The notes under the pieces: model-generated
Told to the model about the DNA's origin: nothing
Database searches by the model: none
Seen by the model: only the letters and a program-made list of their open reading frames with translations
DNA from: Streptomyces sp. TLI_105
GTDB taxonomy: Bacteria; Actinomycetota; Actinomycetes; Streptomycetales; Streptomycetaceae
Length of the DNA stretch: 64,000 nt
NCBI RefSeq assembly: GCF_900105415.1
Contig: NZ_FNSM01000001.1
Span: 6,101,501-6,165,500, forward strand
Direction of reading: 5' to 3'
Part shown: positions 28,150 to 37,725 of the stretch, piece by piece
How positions within the stretch are numbered: the first letter of the stretch is position 1
Layout of the letters: each line of letters starts with the position of its first letter
Position numbers and translations under genes: made by a program

Positions 28150-29532
28150 ATGTCCACGACCGTCACGACCGCCGCCACCGGCGACCCGTTCACCGTCCAT
28201 CCGCGCCGCTGGGCCGCCGCCGTCGTCATGATGGTCGCCGCCCTGATGGACCTCGTGGACGTCACCATCGTCAACGTCGCCCTGCCCTCGCTCGGGCACG
28301 GGCTCGGCGCCTCCGAGAGCGCCCTCCAGTGGACCGTCTCCGCGTACCTCCTGGGCTTCGCCGCGACCCTCGTCGTCGCCGGACGGCTCGGCGACCGGTA
28401 CGGCCGCAAGGCGCTCTTCCTCGCCGGCACCGCCGGCTTCGGACTCGCCAGCCTCGTCTGCGGCATCGCCCAGAGCCCCGGCCAGCTGATCGCCGCCCGC
28501 GCCGTGCAGGGCGTCACCGCCGCCGTGCTCATGCCGCAGGTCCTCGGCTCCTTCCAGAGCCTCTTCCGGGGCAAGGACCGCGGCAAGGTCTTCGGGATGT
28601 ACGGGGCGGTGGCCGGCTTCGCCTCCGCGATCGGACTGCTGCTCGGCGGGGTCCTCACCGACGCCGACCTCTTCGGGCTCGGCTGGCGCAGCGTCTTCCT
28701 GGTCAACGTGCCGATCGCCGCACTCACCCTCGCCGCCGCCGTCGTCCTCGTCCCCACCACCCGGGAGCGCGCCGCCGGCCGGCCCCCGGTGCTCGGCAGC
28801 CTCGTCCTCGCCGCCGGACTCGTCGCCGTCGTCCTGCCGCTCGTCCAGGGCCGCGGCTGGGGCTGGCCGCTCTGGGGCTGGGGCCTCCTCGCGGCCGGCG
28901 CCCTCGCGGTGGCCGCGGTCGCCGTACGGGGCTCGGTGCTGCCCCCGCGCGTCTTCACCGTCCCGGCCTTCTCGTACGGCCTGGCCGTCCAGCTCCTCTT
29001 CGCCTTCGGCATGCAGGGCTTCTTCCTGGTCCTCGCGATCTGGCTGCAGGGCGGCCAGGGCTACGCCCCGACCCAGGCGGGCGTCCTGATGGCCGCCTTC
29101 TCGGCGGGCGGCTTCCTCACGGCCCCGGCCGCCGAACCGCTCGCCGTCAAGCTCGGCCGGTACGTCCCGGTCGCGGGCGCGCTCCTGATGGCCGGGGGCT
29201 ACGGCTGGGTCTGGTACGCCATGGACGCCGCCGCCCCGGTCCACACCGGCGCCTGGCCGCTGGTCCCCGGCCTCGCCGTCGCGGGCGCCGGCCTCGGCTT
29301 CCTGGTCGTCCCGCTCGTCGGCATCGTCCTCTCGGCCGCCCCGGCCGAACTCGCCGGCGGAGCCTCCGGAGTCTTCTCCACCGCCCAGCAGTTCGGCGGC
29401 GCCCTCGGCGCGGCCGCCATCGGCACCGCGTACTTCGCGGACCTCTCCCTCGCCGCCGCGATGCCCTGGGTCCTCGCGGCCTACGCGGGCGCCGCCCTGC
29501 TGAGCCTGCGGCTCCCGGCCGGAGGGAGGTGA
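28150..29532 (+). CDS. MFS drug exporter, DHA2 (EmrB/QacA) family
   Basis: A 460-residue membrane protein with about 14 predicted membrane segments, as in proton-coupled drug exporters. Segment 1 contains ALMDLVDVTIVNVALPSLG, a family hallmark, and loop 2-3 has motif A as GRLGDRYGRKALF. The ATG at 28150 has GGAGGGTGG upstream. It is controlled by the divergent MarR repressor and its two palindromes, and a GC hairpin follows the stop. The substrate is unknown. Confidence 0.93.
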   Translation: MSTTVTTAATGDPFTVHPRRWAAAVVMMVAALMDLVDVTIVNVALPSLGHGLGASESALQWTVSAYLLGFAATLVVAGRLGDRYGRKALFLAGTAGFGLASLVCGIAQSPGQLIAARAVQGVTAAVLMPQVLGSFQSLFRGKDRGKVFGMYGAVAGFASAIGLLLGGVLTDADLFGLGWRSVFLVNVPIAALTLAAAVVLVPTTRERAAGRPPVLGSLVLAAGLVAVVLPLVQGRGWGWPLWGWGLLAAGALAVAAVAVRGSVLPPRVFTVPAFSYGLAVQLLFAFGMQGFFLVLAIWLQGGQGYAPTQAGVLMAAFSAGGFLTAPAAEPLAVKLGRYVPVAGALLMAGGYGWVWYAMDAAAPVHTGAWPLVPGLAVAGAGLGFLVVPLVGIVLSAAPAELAGGASGVFSTAQQFGGALGAAAIGTAYFADLSLAAAMPWVLAAYAGAALLSLRLPAGGR

Positions 29533-29553
29533 GCCTCCGTCACCCGCGGCGCG

Positions 29554-29579
29554 CGCCGGGACCCGACCGGGTCCCGGCG
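29554..29579 (+). terminator. Hairpin terminator after the MFS gene
   Basis: CGCCGGGACCC (29554-29564) and GGGTCCCGGCG (29569-29579) pair perfectly around GACC, 22 bases after the stop. Confidence 0.75.
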
Positions 29580-29632
29580 CACGCCCACGCGTCCAGGGCG
29601 GGGTCCCGGCGCGCGCCCGCGTGTCCAGGGGG
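29569..29632. repeat. 32-bp imperfect tandem repeat
   Basis: Units 29569-29600 and 29601-29632 begin GGGTCCCGGCGC and end with GTCCAGGG plus GC-rich bases, with about six differences. A third, more degenerate copy follows. The array sits between the MFS and RNase genes and seems non-coding. Confidence 0.65.
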
Positions 29633-29775
29633 AGGGGCGGCGCGTCCACGTGTCCCCTGCGGGGTGCCGGCGCGCGTACACGGGATCCGCACGTTCGGGA
29701 GGACGCGGTTAACGTTCGGGGAATTGAAGGGAGTTGGGCTTCCCGGCCGAGGTCTACGCGCGTCATCATCCAGCC

Positions 29776-30201
29776 ATGCGAATCCCCCCTCGAATCACCC
29801 TCGCCGGCGGTGTCGCCACCGCCCTCCTGTCCGCCCTCCTCCTTGGCGCCCCGGCCACCGCCGCGCCGGCCCCCGCGCCCGTCGCCGCCGCGTCCTCGCT
29901 CGCGACGACCGCGTCCGTCGGGGACATCTGCTACTCGGACCTGCCCAGCCAGGCCTACGACACCCTGCGGCTGATCGACGCGGGCGGCCCCTTCCCGTAC
30001 AGCCAGGACGGCGTCGTCTTCCAGAACCGCGAAGGCGTCCTGCCGGCCCACACCTACGGCTACTACCACGAGTACACGGTGAAGACCCCGGGCGTCTCCA
30101 CCCGTGGTGCCCGCCGCATCGTGACCGGCAGCACGGCGGACGAGGACTACTACACCTCCGACCACTACGCCACGTTCGACCTGATCGACCACGCCTGCTG
30201 A
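29776..30201 (+). CDS. Secreted guanyl-specific ribonuclease (RNase Sa family)
   Basis: Extracellular endoribonuclease cleaving RNA after G through a 2',3'-cyclic phosphate. The 141-residue precursor has a signal peptide with an Ala-rich prosegment (about residues 1-46) and a mature domain very close to Streptomyces RNase Sa, including GPFPYSQDGVVFQNRE, YGYYHEYTVKTPG and SDHYATFDLID. By alignment to Sa, the catalytic residues are Glu99, Arg110 and His130, and the single disulphide joins Cys52 to Cys141. The ATG at 29776 is chosen because it gives a clean signal peptide. No barstar-like inhibitor gene is adjacent. Confidence 0.95.
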   Translation: MRIPPRITLAGGVATALLSALLLGAPATAAPAPAPVAAASSLATTASVGDICYSDLPSQAYDTLRLIDAGGPFPYSQDGVVFQNREGVLPAHTYGYYHEYTVKTPGVSTRGARRIVTGSTADEDYYTSDHYATFDLIDHAC

Positions 30202-30216
30202 ACCCCGGGCAGGACG

Positions 30217-31686
30217 TCAGGCGCGGCGCGGGGTCGTCCACTCCAGACGGGTCCTGACCCGCGGGTCGCGGACGTGCTCCAGGGCGGCGAGCGCCGTCTC
30301 GCGCGGCGCCCCGTCCGCCTCCCCGTCCGCGAGGATCGACGCCAGTGCGTCGACGGCGCGCGGATCCTGACGGATCGCGAGCCCCCGCGCCGCCTCCGCC
30401 GCGGTCTCCGGATCGGAGTCGCCGAGCCGCTCCGCGAGCCCCTCCCGTACGAGCGGGGTGTCGTCGGGCAGCTCGGCGAGCGCGAGGGTCGCCCAGTCCC
30501 GCACCCGGGGGTCGCCGTCCCGGCTCAGCGTGAGCAGCACCCCGAGCGCCTCGACGTGACCGGCCGGCACGATCCCGGCGAGGGCCGCCGCGACGGCCCG
30601 GCGCACCACCGCGTCGGGATGCCCGGCCGCCGCGAGCAGTTCGGGGACGGCGGCCGCGTCCGCGCACTCCCCGAGGGCGAGGACCGCCGAGAGCAGCGGC
30701 TCCCGCGCCGGGGGCGCCGCCTCCGCCGCGAGGCGCCGCAGGACCGGGACCGCGCCCGGACCGAAGCCCGGCAGCGCGCCGAGCACCCGCGCGCCCAGCG
30801 CCCGGCGCAGCGGATCGCGGTAGGCGCACCATCCGGCCGCCGCCACGAACGTCTCCTCGTCGGCCCGGCCCGCCAGTTCGGCCACCGCCGTCGTCCAGTC
30901 GTCCAGCTCGGGGTCGCCGCGGCGCAGCGCCCGCGCCGCGAGCTCCTCGTGCGGGGTGCGCAGCCCGAGCGCCGCCTCCAGGAGCGTGGCGATCGCCGCG
31001 TGACCGGTCCCCCGGTCGTCGCCGCGCCCGGGCGCCCCGTCCTCCCGCAGCAGCTCGACGACGACCGTGATGCCGCCGTCCTCCCGGATCCGCCGGACGG
31101 CCGCCTCGTACGTCTGCCCGCCCTCGTTCCCGGCGACGAGCCCGCGCCGCAGCTCGGCCGCGATGTCGACGCCGATCCACCGCCGGGCCTCCCGCAGGGC
31201 GGCCTCCCGGGCCCCCGCCCCGTGGTCGAGGAGCGCCCGCACGCAGCCGGTGGAGCCGCGCCGCGCGGCGGCGACGAGCGGGAGGACCCCGTCGGGGCCC
31301 GGCCGGTCGGGGTCGGCGCCGTGCTCCAGGAGGACCCGGGCGGTGTCGGCGTGGCCGAGGCGGAGGGCCCAGGCGAGCGCGGTGAAGCCGTACGCCTCCT
31401 CCTGGTCGGCCGCCGCGCCCGCCGCGAGCAGCGCCCGCACGACCTCGGTGTGCCCGCCGCAGGCCGCTCCGCACAGCGGCAGGTCCCCGTCGTCCTCGCC
31501 GCTGCCCCGGGCGGGGTCGGCCCCGGCGGCGAGCAGCACCCGCACGATGCCGGCCTCGTCGCCGACGGCCGCGCGGTACAGCGCGGTCTCCCCGTCCTCC
31601 CGGCCCTCGGGGTCCGCCCCGTCCCGCAGGAGCCGCACGGCCCCGTTCTCGTCCCCGTCCCGGATGGCGTCGAACAGCGTGCTCAT
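30217..31686 (-). CDS. Ankyrin-repeat / HEAT-repeat protein
   Basis: A 489-residue scaffold-like protein. Residues 1 to about 165 contain four or five ankyrin repeats (for example DPEGREDGETALYRAAVGDE and AYGFTALAWALRLGHADTAR). Residues from about 250 to the end contain HEAT/armadillo-type helical repeats (HPDAVVRRAVAAALAGI, GDPRVRDWATLALAEL, SDPETAAEAARGLAIRQDP). Both mediate protein-protein contacts; no enzymatic motif or signal peptide is seen. The ATG at 31686 (MSTLFDAIRDGDENGAV) starts the first ankyrin helix; an upstream in-frame start at 31722 is unlikely. It converges with the RNase gene with only 15 bases between stops. Confidence 0.85.
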   Translation of the reverse strand: MSTLFDAIRDGDENGAVRLLRDGADPEGREDGETALYRAAVGDEAGIVRVLLAAGADPARGSGEDDGDLPLCGAACGGHTEVVRALLAAGAAADQEEAYGFTALAWALRLGHADTARVLLEHGADPDRPGPDGVLPLVAAARRGSTGCVRALLDHGAGAREAALREARRWIGVDIAAELRRGLVAGNEGGQTYEAAVRRIREDGGITVVVELLREDGAPGRGDDRGTGHAAIATLLEAALGLRTPHEELAARALRRGDPELDDWTTAVAELAGRADEETFVAAAGWCAYRDPLRRALGARVLGALPGFGPGAVPVLRRLAAEAAPPAREPLLSAVLALGECADAAAVPELLAAAGHPDAVVRRAVAAALAGIVPAGHVEALGVLLTLSRDGDPRVRDWATLALAELPDDTPLVREGLAERLGDSDPETAAEAARGLAIRQDPRAVDALASILADGEADGAPRETALAALEHVRDPRVRTRLEWTTPRRA

Positions 31687-31731
31687 GCACCGACCCTGAC
31701 CCGCCGTCGGCACGTGGCGCAAATCGATTCG

Positions 31732-32616
31732 TCAGGAGGCGCACTCCAGGACCGAGCCGCACACCCCGCACCGGGCCCGCAGGACGGGCCCCGCCGGCAC
31801 CCGCAGGCGCTGGAGGCAGACCGGGCAGGGGAAGGAGACGCCGGTCGCCGGGGCCCCGCCCTCGAAGGCGTAGGGGGCGTCCTCGGAGGCCCGGCCCCTG
31901 CGTCGTTGCACGGCGTACCGGCGGCGCTCGGCCCAGCCCGCCCCGGCGAGCGGCGGCACGGTCCGCTCCCGCGCGGCCTCCGTCCGGCCCCGTACCCACG
32001 CCTCGTACGCCACGGCGCTGGTGAACCAGGGCGAGGGGTCCTCGCCGAAGGCCTCGGCCCGCTTGGCGAGGACGTAGCCGAACTCCTCCGGGGTGAGGTA
32101 GCCGAGCTTCTGGCTCTCGACGCCGTCCTGCCGGTACGCGTCGAGCAGCAGCCAGCCGGCGCCCAGGTAGGAGGTGGTCACGTCGGTGAGGACCTCGTTC
32201 TCCGCCGTGCCGGGGAAGCCGAGGCCGAGCCGGTGCAGCAGGACGTGGGTGATCTCGTGGGCGAGGGCCGCGCCGATGTCCCTGCGGCGGGTGCGGAAGC
32301 GGTCGTTGAGCTCCACGAAGTACTCGGGTCCGGCCGTGAGCTCGACGGCCGCCGCGTACTCCATGGGGCGGAAGCTCACCACGATGCGCGCCTCGGGCAG
32401 TTGCAGGTGCCGGACGAGGGCGTGGGCCACCCGCTGGGCGCCGAGGTGGAGGTCCTCGTCGTCGTCGAGGGCGACGTCGTCGGCGGTCACGCTGGCCGGG
32501 TAGCGGTGCACGCCGTCGGGGGAGAGGCGGCGGTAGAGCGCGGTGAGCGAGGCCCGCACCGTGGCGCGGTGCGGAAAGCCGTGGATGACACGGTCGGCCC
32601 CATGACGGTTCGGCAT
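31732..32616 (-). CDS. Uncharacterised protein with HExxH motif and C-terminal zinc ribbon
   Basis: I do not recognise a named family. The 294-residue product has H120-E-I-T-H124 in ALAHEITHVLLHRLGLGFPG, a typical zinc metallopeptidase helix, with Glu141 or Asp145 in ENEVLTDVTTSYLG as a possible third ligand. The C-terminus ends in CPVC-N17-CGVC, a probable zinc ribbon. No signal peptide or membrane segment is seen, so it is likely cytoplasmic. AAGGGGG precedes the ATG at 32616. It could be a protease or a structural zinc protein. It is divergent from the secreted trypsin gene. Confidence 0.75.
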   Translation of the reverse strand: MPNRHGADRVIHGFPHRATVRASLTALYRRLSPDGVHRYPASVTADDVALDDDEDLHLGAQRVAHALVRHLQLPEARIVVSFRPMEYAAAVELTAGPEYFVELNDRFRTRRRDIGAALAHEITHVLLHRLGLGFPGTAENEVLTDVTTSYLGAGWLLLDAYRQDGVESQKLGYLTPEEFGYVLAKRAEAFGEDPSPWFTSAVAYEAWVRGRTEAARERTVPPLAGAGWAERRRYAVQRRRGRASEDAPYAFEGGAPATGVSFPCPVCLQRLRVPAGPVLRARCGVCGSVLECAS

Positions 32617-32678
32617 GCCGGATCCCCCTTCGCGTCCACTGTACGGTCCCCCCATCGGATCTGGCCGAAAAGGCTTTC

Positions 32679-32708
32679 TTGTGGCGCCAGTTGGGCGCTG
32701 CTCATAAT
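32679..32708 (+). promoter_or_regulatory. Candidate sigma70-like promoter of the trypsin gene
   Basis: TTGTGG (32679-32684) and CATAAT (32703-32708) are separated by 18 bases, about 85 bases before the GTG start. Downstream, CATGTCATC occurs twice (near 32730 and 32743) as a possible direct-repeat operator. Confidence 0.4.
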
Positions 32709-32723
32709 CCGGACATGCCTTGA

Positions 32724-33575
<852 letters not shown>

Positions 33576-33588
33576 CGGACCTGCGAAC

Positions 33589-33625
33589 GGGTGCCCCCGG
33601 AGCGGCCTCGGCTCCGGGGGCACCC
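33589..33625. terminator. Bidirectional terminator between the trypsin and beta-galactosidase genes
   Basis: A 15-bp perfect stem: GGGTGCCCCCGGAGC (33589-33603) and GCTCCGGGGGCACCC (33611-33625) around a 7-nt loop, between convergent genes. Confidence 0.85.
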
Positions 33626-33632
33626 GCCTCAC

Positions 33633-35384
33633 TCACACGGGGTCCAGCTCCACGGAGGACGGTGCCCCGCCCTCCAGTTCCAGGACCCACACCTCGTTCG
33701 CGCGCTCCCGCAGCACCGGGCCCGGCACGAACAGCGCGTCCTGCGGGCCGGCCGCCCAGTAGCGGCCCAGACAGAAGCCGTTCACCCACGCGAAGCCGCG
33801 GGTCGAGCCGGGCAGCCGCAGCCACGCGTCGCCCGCGCCCGCCACGTCGAGCGTACCCCGGTACAGACCGGGGTACGGGTCCTCCGGCACCGGGACGAAC
33901 GGCACCTCGCCGACCGCCGCCGCCTCGAAGGCGTCGAGCCGCAGCCCCCGCGCCCGCACCCCGTGCAGATACTGCCGCTCGTGCCGTACGCCGCCGGTGA
34001 TCCCCTTCGGCTCCGCGAGCCGCGGCCCGTAGTTGACCCGGCCGAGGGACTCCACCCACAGGTCCACGAGCGCGGGGCCCGCCACCGGCTCGGGAAGGAC
34101 GGCGTCCTCCCCGTCGAGCACCCCCGCGGGCAGCCCGTCGACGTACACCACCGCCCGGTCGCGCAGCCCCGTCACCCCCAGCGGGTACGGCTGCCGGGGA
34201 CCCGGCACCGCCACCCGGTAGCGGACCAGGCCCCGGTCCACGCCCAGCTCCTCGAAGGTCGGCGGCACCGGCGTCACCGTCTCCTCGCCGCCGAGGACCT
34301 CCAGGACCCCGTCCAGCGGCGCCCACCCGTCGAGCACCCCGGCGACCGGCGCGCCCAGCCGGGCCGGCGGCTCCGGCACCTCCGGCAGCGGCCCCTCCGC
34401 CCACTCCGCGAGCACCTCGCGGAAGGCCCGGTACTTCTCCGTCGGCCGCCCCGCCTCGTCGATCGGCGCGTCGTAGTCGTACGAGGTCACCGTCGCCCGC
34501 AGCGGCCCGTCGTGCAGCTCGCCGTCCCGGTTCGCGCCCGCCCAGCCCATGAAGTTCGTCCCGCCGTGCGCCATGTACACATTGACCGAGGCCCCGCACT
34601 CCAGGATCTCCCGCAGCGCCGCCGCCGCGTCCGCCGCGTCCCGCACCGCGTGCTCCCGGCCCCAGTGGTCGAACCAGCCGCACCAGAACTCCATGCACAT
34701 CAGCGGCCCCGACGGCTGGTGCCGCCGCAGCGTCGCGAAGCCCTCCCGCGCCCCCGAGCCGAAGTTCGCCGTCGCCAGCACCCCCGGCACCGAACCGCCC
34801 GTCAGCATGTGGTCCTCGGGCCCGTCCGAGGTGAACAGCGGCACGCTCACCCCGCAGTCCCGCAGCAGCCCCGCGAGCCACTCCAGATAGCCCCGGTCGC
34901 TCCCGTAACTCCCGTACTCGTTCTCCACCTGCACCAGGACCACCGGCCCGCCCCGGTCGACCTGCCGCTCCACCACCTGCGGGAGCAGCCGCCGGAACCA
35001 GGCCCCCACCGGCGCCAGGAACTCCGGGTCCAGACTCCGCACCCGCCGCCCCAGCGGACCGGTCAGCCAGTGCGGAAGCCCGCCGTTCTCCCACTCGGCG
35101 CAGATGTACGGACCCGGGCGCACGATCGCCCGCATCCCGGCCCGCCCCACCGCGTCCAAGAACCGCCCGAGCGCGTCCGCGTCCGCGTACCGGCCGGGCT
35201 CCGGCTCGTGCAGGTTCCACGGGACGTACGTCTCGACACAGTCGAGGCCCATCGCGCGCAGCATCCCGAGCCGGTGCTCCCAGTGCCCCTCGTGCACCCG
35301 GAAGTAGTGCAGCGCCCCCGAAAGCAGCCGCACCGGCCGCCCGTCGAGCAGGAAGTCCTCGTCACCCACAGCGAACGTGCTCAT
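33633..35384 (-). CDS. Glycoside hydrolase family 35 beta-galactosidase
   Basis: Hydrolyses terminal beta-galactosyl bonds with retention. The 583-residue enzyme has an N-terminal TIM barrel with the acid/base Glu156 in VQVENEYGSYG and the nucleophile Glu232 in CMEFWCGWFDHWG, then beta-sandwich domains (including GFAWVNGFCLGRYWAAGPQ). The family substrate loop MAHGGTNFMGWAGAN is present. No signal peptide is seen, so it is probably cytoplasmic, acting on imported oligosaccharides. GAGGGTGAGG precedes the ATG at 35384. It is divergent from an AraC-type gene that likely regulates it. Confidence 0.95.
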   Translation of the reverse strand: MSTFAVGDEDFLLDGRPVRLLSGALHYFRVHEGHWEHRLGMLRAMGLDCVETYVPWNLHEPEPGRYADADALGRFLDAVGRAGMRAIVRPGPYICAEWENGGLPHWLTGPLGRRVRSLDPEFLAPVGAWFRRLLPQVVERQVDRGGPVVLVQVENEYGSYGSDRGYLEWLAGLLRDCGVSVPLFTSDGPEDHMLTGGSVPGVLATANFGSGAREGFATLRRHQPSGPLMCMEFWCGWFDHWGREHAVRDAADAAAALREILECGASVNVYMAHGGTNFMGWAGANRDGELHDGPLRATVTSYDYDAPIDEAGRPTEKYRAFREVLAEWAEGPLPEVPEPPARLGAPVAGVLDGWAPLDGVLEVLGGEETVTPVPPTFEELGVDRGLVRYRVAVPGPRQPYPLGVTGLRDRAVVYVDGLPAGVLDGEDAVLPEPVAGPALVDLWVESLGRVNYGPRLAEPKGITGGVRHERQYLHGVRARGLRLDAFEAAAVGEVPFVPVPEDPYPGLYRGTLDVAGAGDAWLRLPGSTRGFAWVNGFCLGRYWAAGPQDALFVPGPVLRERANEVWVLELEGGAPSSVELDPV

Positions 35385-35465
35385 GGCCTCACCCTCGCCC
35401 CCTGGCGGCGGCACGGTCCATGGACAAAGATCGTCGCAGTTTGGACGTTACGGAGGGGCCGACGG

Positions 35466-36353
35466 ATGTACCACACCTGGATGCGCTACTTCACGCCCGG
35501 ACCCGTCCACCACCGCCTCGGCCTCGTCTGCCTCGGCGTCGGACTCCAGCACGGCGCCCTGCCCACCGTCGGCCCGCGCACCCTCGACCACCACGTCGCC
35601 GTCGTCGTCTCCGCCGGCAGCGGCTGGTACCGGGGCCCCGACGGACGCCGCACCACCGTCACCGCCCCCGCCCTCCTCTGGCTCACCCCCGGCACCCCCC
35701 ACCACTACGCCGCCGACCCCGGCACCGGCTGGGACGAGGCCTTCGTCGACTTCACCGGACCCGCCACCGCCACCTACACCGAACTCGGCTACATCGAGCC
35801 CGACCGGCCCGTCGTCCCCCTCTCCGACGCCGCGCCCGCCCGCGCCGCCATCGGCCGGATCGCCCGCGCCGCCCGCCCCGGCAACCCCCTCCTGGAGGTC
35901 GAGACCGGCGCCGCCGTCCACGAGCTGCTCGTCGCGCTGCGCCGGGCCCGCGCCGACACCAACGCCGACGGCGACCCCGTCCTCGCCGCCCTCGCCCGCG
36001 ACGCCTTCCAGCCGCTCTCCGTCGCCGAGCACGCCGCCCGGCACGGCATGACCCCCGCCGAACTGCGCACCGCCGTCCGCCGCGCCGCCGGATGCAGCCC
36101 CAAGGACTACCTGCTCACCGTCCGCCTCGGCCGCGCCAAGGAACTCCTCGCCGCCACCGAGCTGCCCGTCGCCGCCGTCGCCCGCCGCGTCGGCTACGAC
36201 GACCCCGCCTACTTCTCCCGGCTCTTCACCCGCCGCGTCGGCACCGCGCCCATCCGGTTCCGCGAGCAGCAGGGGCGGTCCGTGCACGGCGGCTGGAGCA
36301 ACAGCGTTCCGGATCCCGAACACCCGCCCACGATCCTCCCGAGATCCGTCTAA
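35466..36353 (+). CDS. AraC family transcriptional regulator
   Basis: A 295-residue regulator with an N-terminal cupin-like sugar-sensing domain (about residues 1-120, with LDHHVAVVVSAGSGWYRGPD and LLWLTPGTPHHYAADPG) and a C-terminal AraC double helix-turn-helix (SVAEHAARHGMTPAELRTAV and LPVAAVARRVGYDDPAYFSR). GGAGGGG precedes the ATG. The divergent beta-galactosidase gene, 81 bases away, is the probable target, with a galactoside as inducer. Confidence 0.92.
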   Translation: MYHTWMRYFTPGPVHHRLGLVCLGVGLQHGALPTVGPRTLDHHVAVVVSAGSGWYRGPDGRRTTVTAPALLWLTPGTPHHYAADPGTGWDEAFVDFTGPATATYTELGYIEPDRPVVPLSDAAPARAAIGRIARAARPGNPLLEVETGAAVHELLVALRRARADTNADGDPVLAALARDAFQPLSVAEHAARHGMTPAELRTAVRRAAGCSPKDYLLTVRLGRAKELLAATELPVAAVARRVGYDDPAYFSRLFTRRVGTAPIRFREQQGRSVHGGWSNSVPDPEHPPTILPRSV

Positions 36354-36364
36354 GCTCGCAGATC

Positions 36365-36688
36365 ATGAGCGACACCAGCGACACCAGTGCCATCGACCCG
36401 TCCGTCATCGCCGAGCTGACCCGGCTGCGCGAAAGCATCGACAACATCGACGCCGCGGTCGTGCACATGCTCGCCGAGCGCTTCAAGTGCACCCAGCAGG
36501 TCGGCGTCCTCAAGGCCGAGCACCAGCTCCCGCCCGCCGACCCCGCCCGCGAGGCCCGCCAGATCGCCCGGCTGCGCGAACTCGCCGAGAGCGCGAAACT
36601 GGACCCGGCCTTCGCGGAGAAGCTCCTCAACTTCATCATCGCCGAGGTCATCCGGCACCACGAGACGATTGCGGACGGAGCACGCTGA
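36365..36688 (+). CDS. Chorismate mutase, AroQ type
   Basis: Rearranges chorismate to prephenate for phenylalanine and tyrosine. The 107-residue protein is a single AroQ helical domain: LRESIDNIDAAVVHMLAERF, the RFKCTQQVGVLKAEHQLPP segment with the conserved Arg and Lys, and the C-terminal helix. No signal peptide is present, so it is the cytoplasmic form. Its stop overlaps the asparaginase start (TGATG), so the two are co-translated. The short, all-helical size suggests an obligate dimer and possibly activation by DAHP synthase, as in other actinobacteria. Confidence 0.92.
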   Translation: MSDTSDTSAIDPSVIAELTRLRESIDNIDAAVVHMLAERFKCTQQVGVLKAEHQLPPADPAREARQIARLRELAESAKLDPAFAEKLLNFIIAEVIRHHETIADGAR

Positions 36689-37674
36689 TGGGCCGCGTCA
36701 CGGTCTTCACCCTCGGAGGCACCATCTCCGCCCGAGGCGGTGACGCCGCCCGCATGACCGGCCAGGAGGTCCTCGCAGGCCTCGGCGCCCCCGAGGACGT
36801 CGTCCTGCGGGACTTCCGCCGCGTCCCCAGCTCCACCCTCTCCTTCGAGGACCTCGCCGCCCTCGCCGACGAGGTGCGGAAGGCCGTCGCCGACGGATCC
36901 GGCGTGGTCGTCGTCCAGGGCACCGACACCCTGGAGGAGACCGCCTTCCTCCTCGACCTGCTCTGCACCACCGAGCAGCCGATCGCCGTCACCGGCGCCA
37001 TGCGCCGCCCCGACCTGCCCGGCGCCGACGGCCCCGCCAACCTCGCCGCCGCGCTCGCCGTCGCCGCCGACCCCGCCTGCCGGAACCTCGGCGTCCTCGT
37101 CGTCCTCGCCGACGAGATCCACGCCGCCCGCCTCGCCCGCAAGACCCACACCACCTCCATCGCCACCTTCGCCTCACCCGGCGCCGGACCCATCGGCACC
37201 GTCGTCGAGGGTCGGCCCCGGATCCTGCTCCGCCCCGCCGTCCCCGCCGCGCTCTGCCCGCTCAAGCTCGACCCCTCCGTACGCGTCGCCCTCGTGACCC
37301 TCTCCCTCGGCGACCGCGGCGAGCTCCTCGACGCCGTCGACGACCGCTTCCAGGGCCTCGTCGTCGCCGCCTTCGGCGGCGGCCACGCCCCCGCCCCGCT
37401 CGTCGAACCCCTCGCCGAACTGGCCCGGCGCATCCCGGTCGTCCTCGCCTCCCGCACCGGCGGCGGCGCGACCCTCACCGACACCTACCGCAGCCCCGGC
37501 TCCGAGCACGACCTGCTCCACCACGGACTGATCCCGGCCGGCCCGCTCGACCCCGCCAAGGCCCGGATCCTGCTCCACGCCCTGATCTCCAGCGGCGCCG
37601 CGGGCCCCAGCGGCTACGACCGGCCCCGCATCACCGCCGCCTTCGCCCACCTGAACGGCTCCGGCCTGGCCTGA
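36688..37674 (+). CDS. Type I/II L-asparaginase family protein
   Basis: Deamidates asparagine to aspartate and ammonia. The 328-residue protein shows the two threonine motifs of the family: FTLGGTISARGG (first catalytic Thr near residue 12) and VVVVQGTDTLEETAFLLDLL (second Thr and the Thr-Lys-Asp triad region, here with AVTGAMRRPD following). The C-terminal part has VAAFGGGHAP and VVLASRTGGG. No signal peptide, so it is cytoplasmic. Its start overlaps the chorismate mutase stop by one base. Confidence 0.9.
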   Translation: MGRVTVFTLGGTISARGGDAARMTGQEVLAGLGAPEDVVLRDFRRVPSSTLSFEDLAALADEVRKAVADGSGVVVVQGTDTLEETAFLLDLLCTTEQPIAVTGAMRRPDLPGADGPANLAAALAVAADPACRNLGVLVVLADEIHAARLARKTHTTSIATFASPGAGPIGTVVEGRPRILLRPAVPAALCPLKLDPSVRVALVTLSLGDRGELLDAVDDRFQGLVVAAFGGGHAPAPLVEPLAELARRIPVVLASRTGGGATLTDTYRSPGSEHDLLHHGLIPAGPLDPAKARILLHALISSGAAGPSGYDRPRITAAFAHLNGSGLA

Positions 37675-37725
37675 GGTCCCCACACCCCCTGCCCGGGAAC
37701 GGAGCGATCGGGCAGCATAGGGCCC

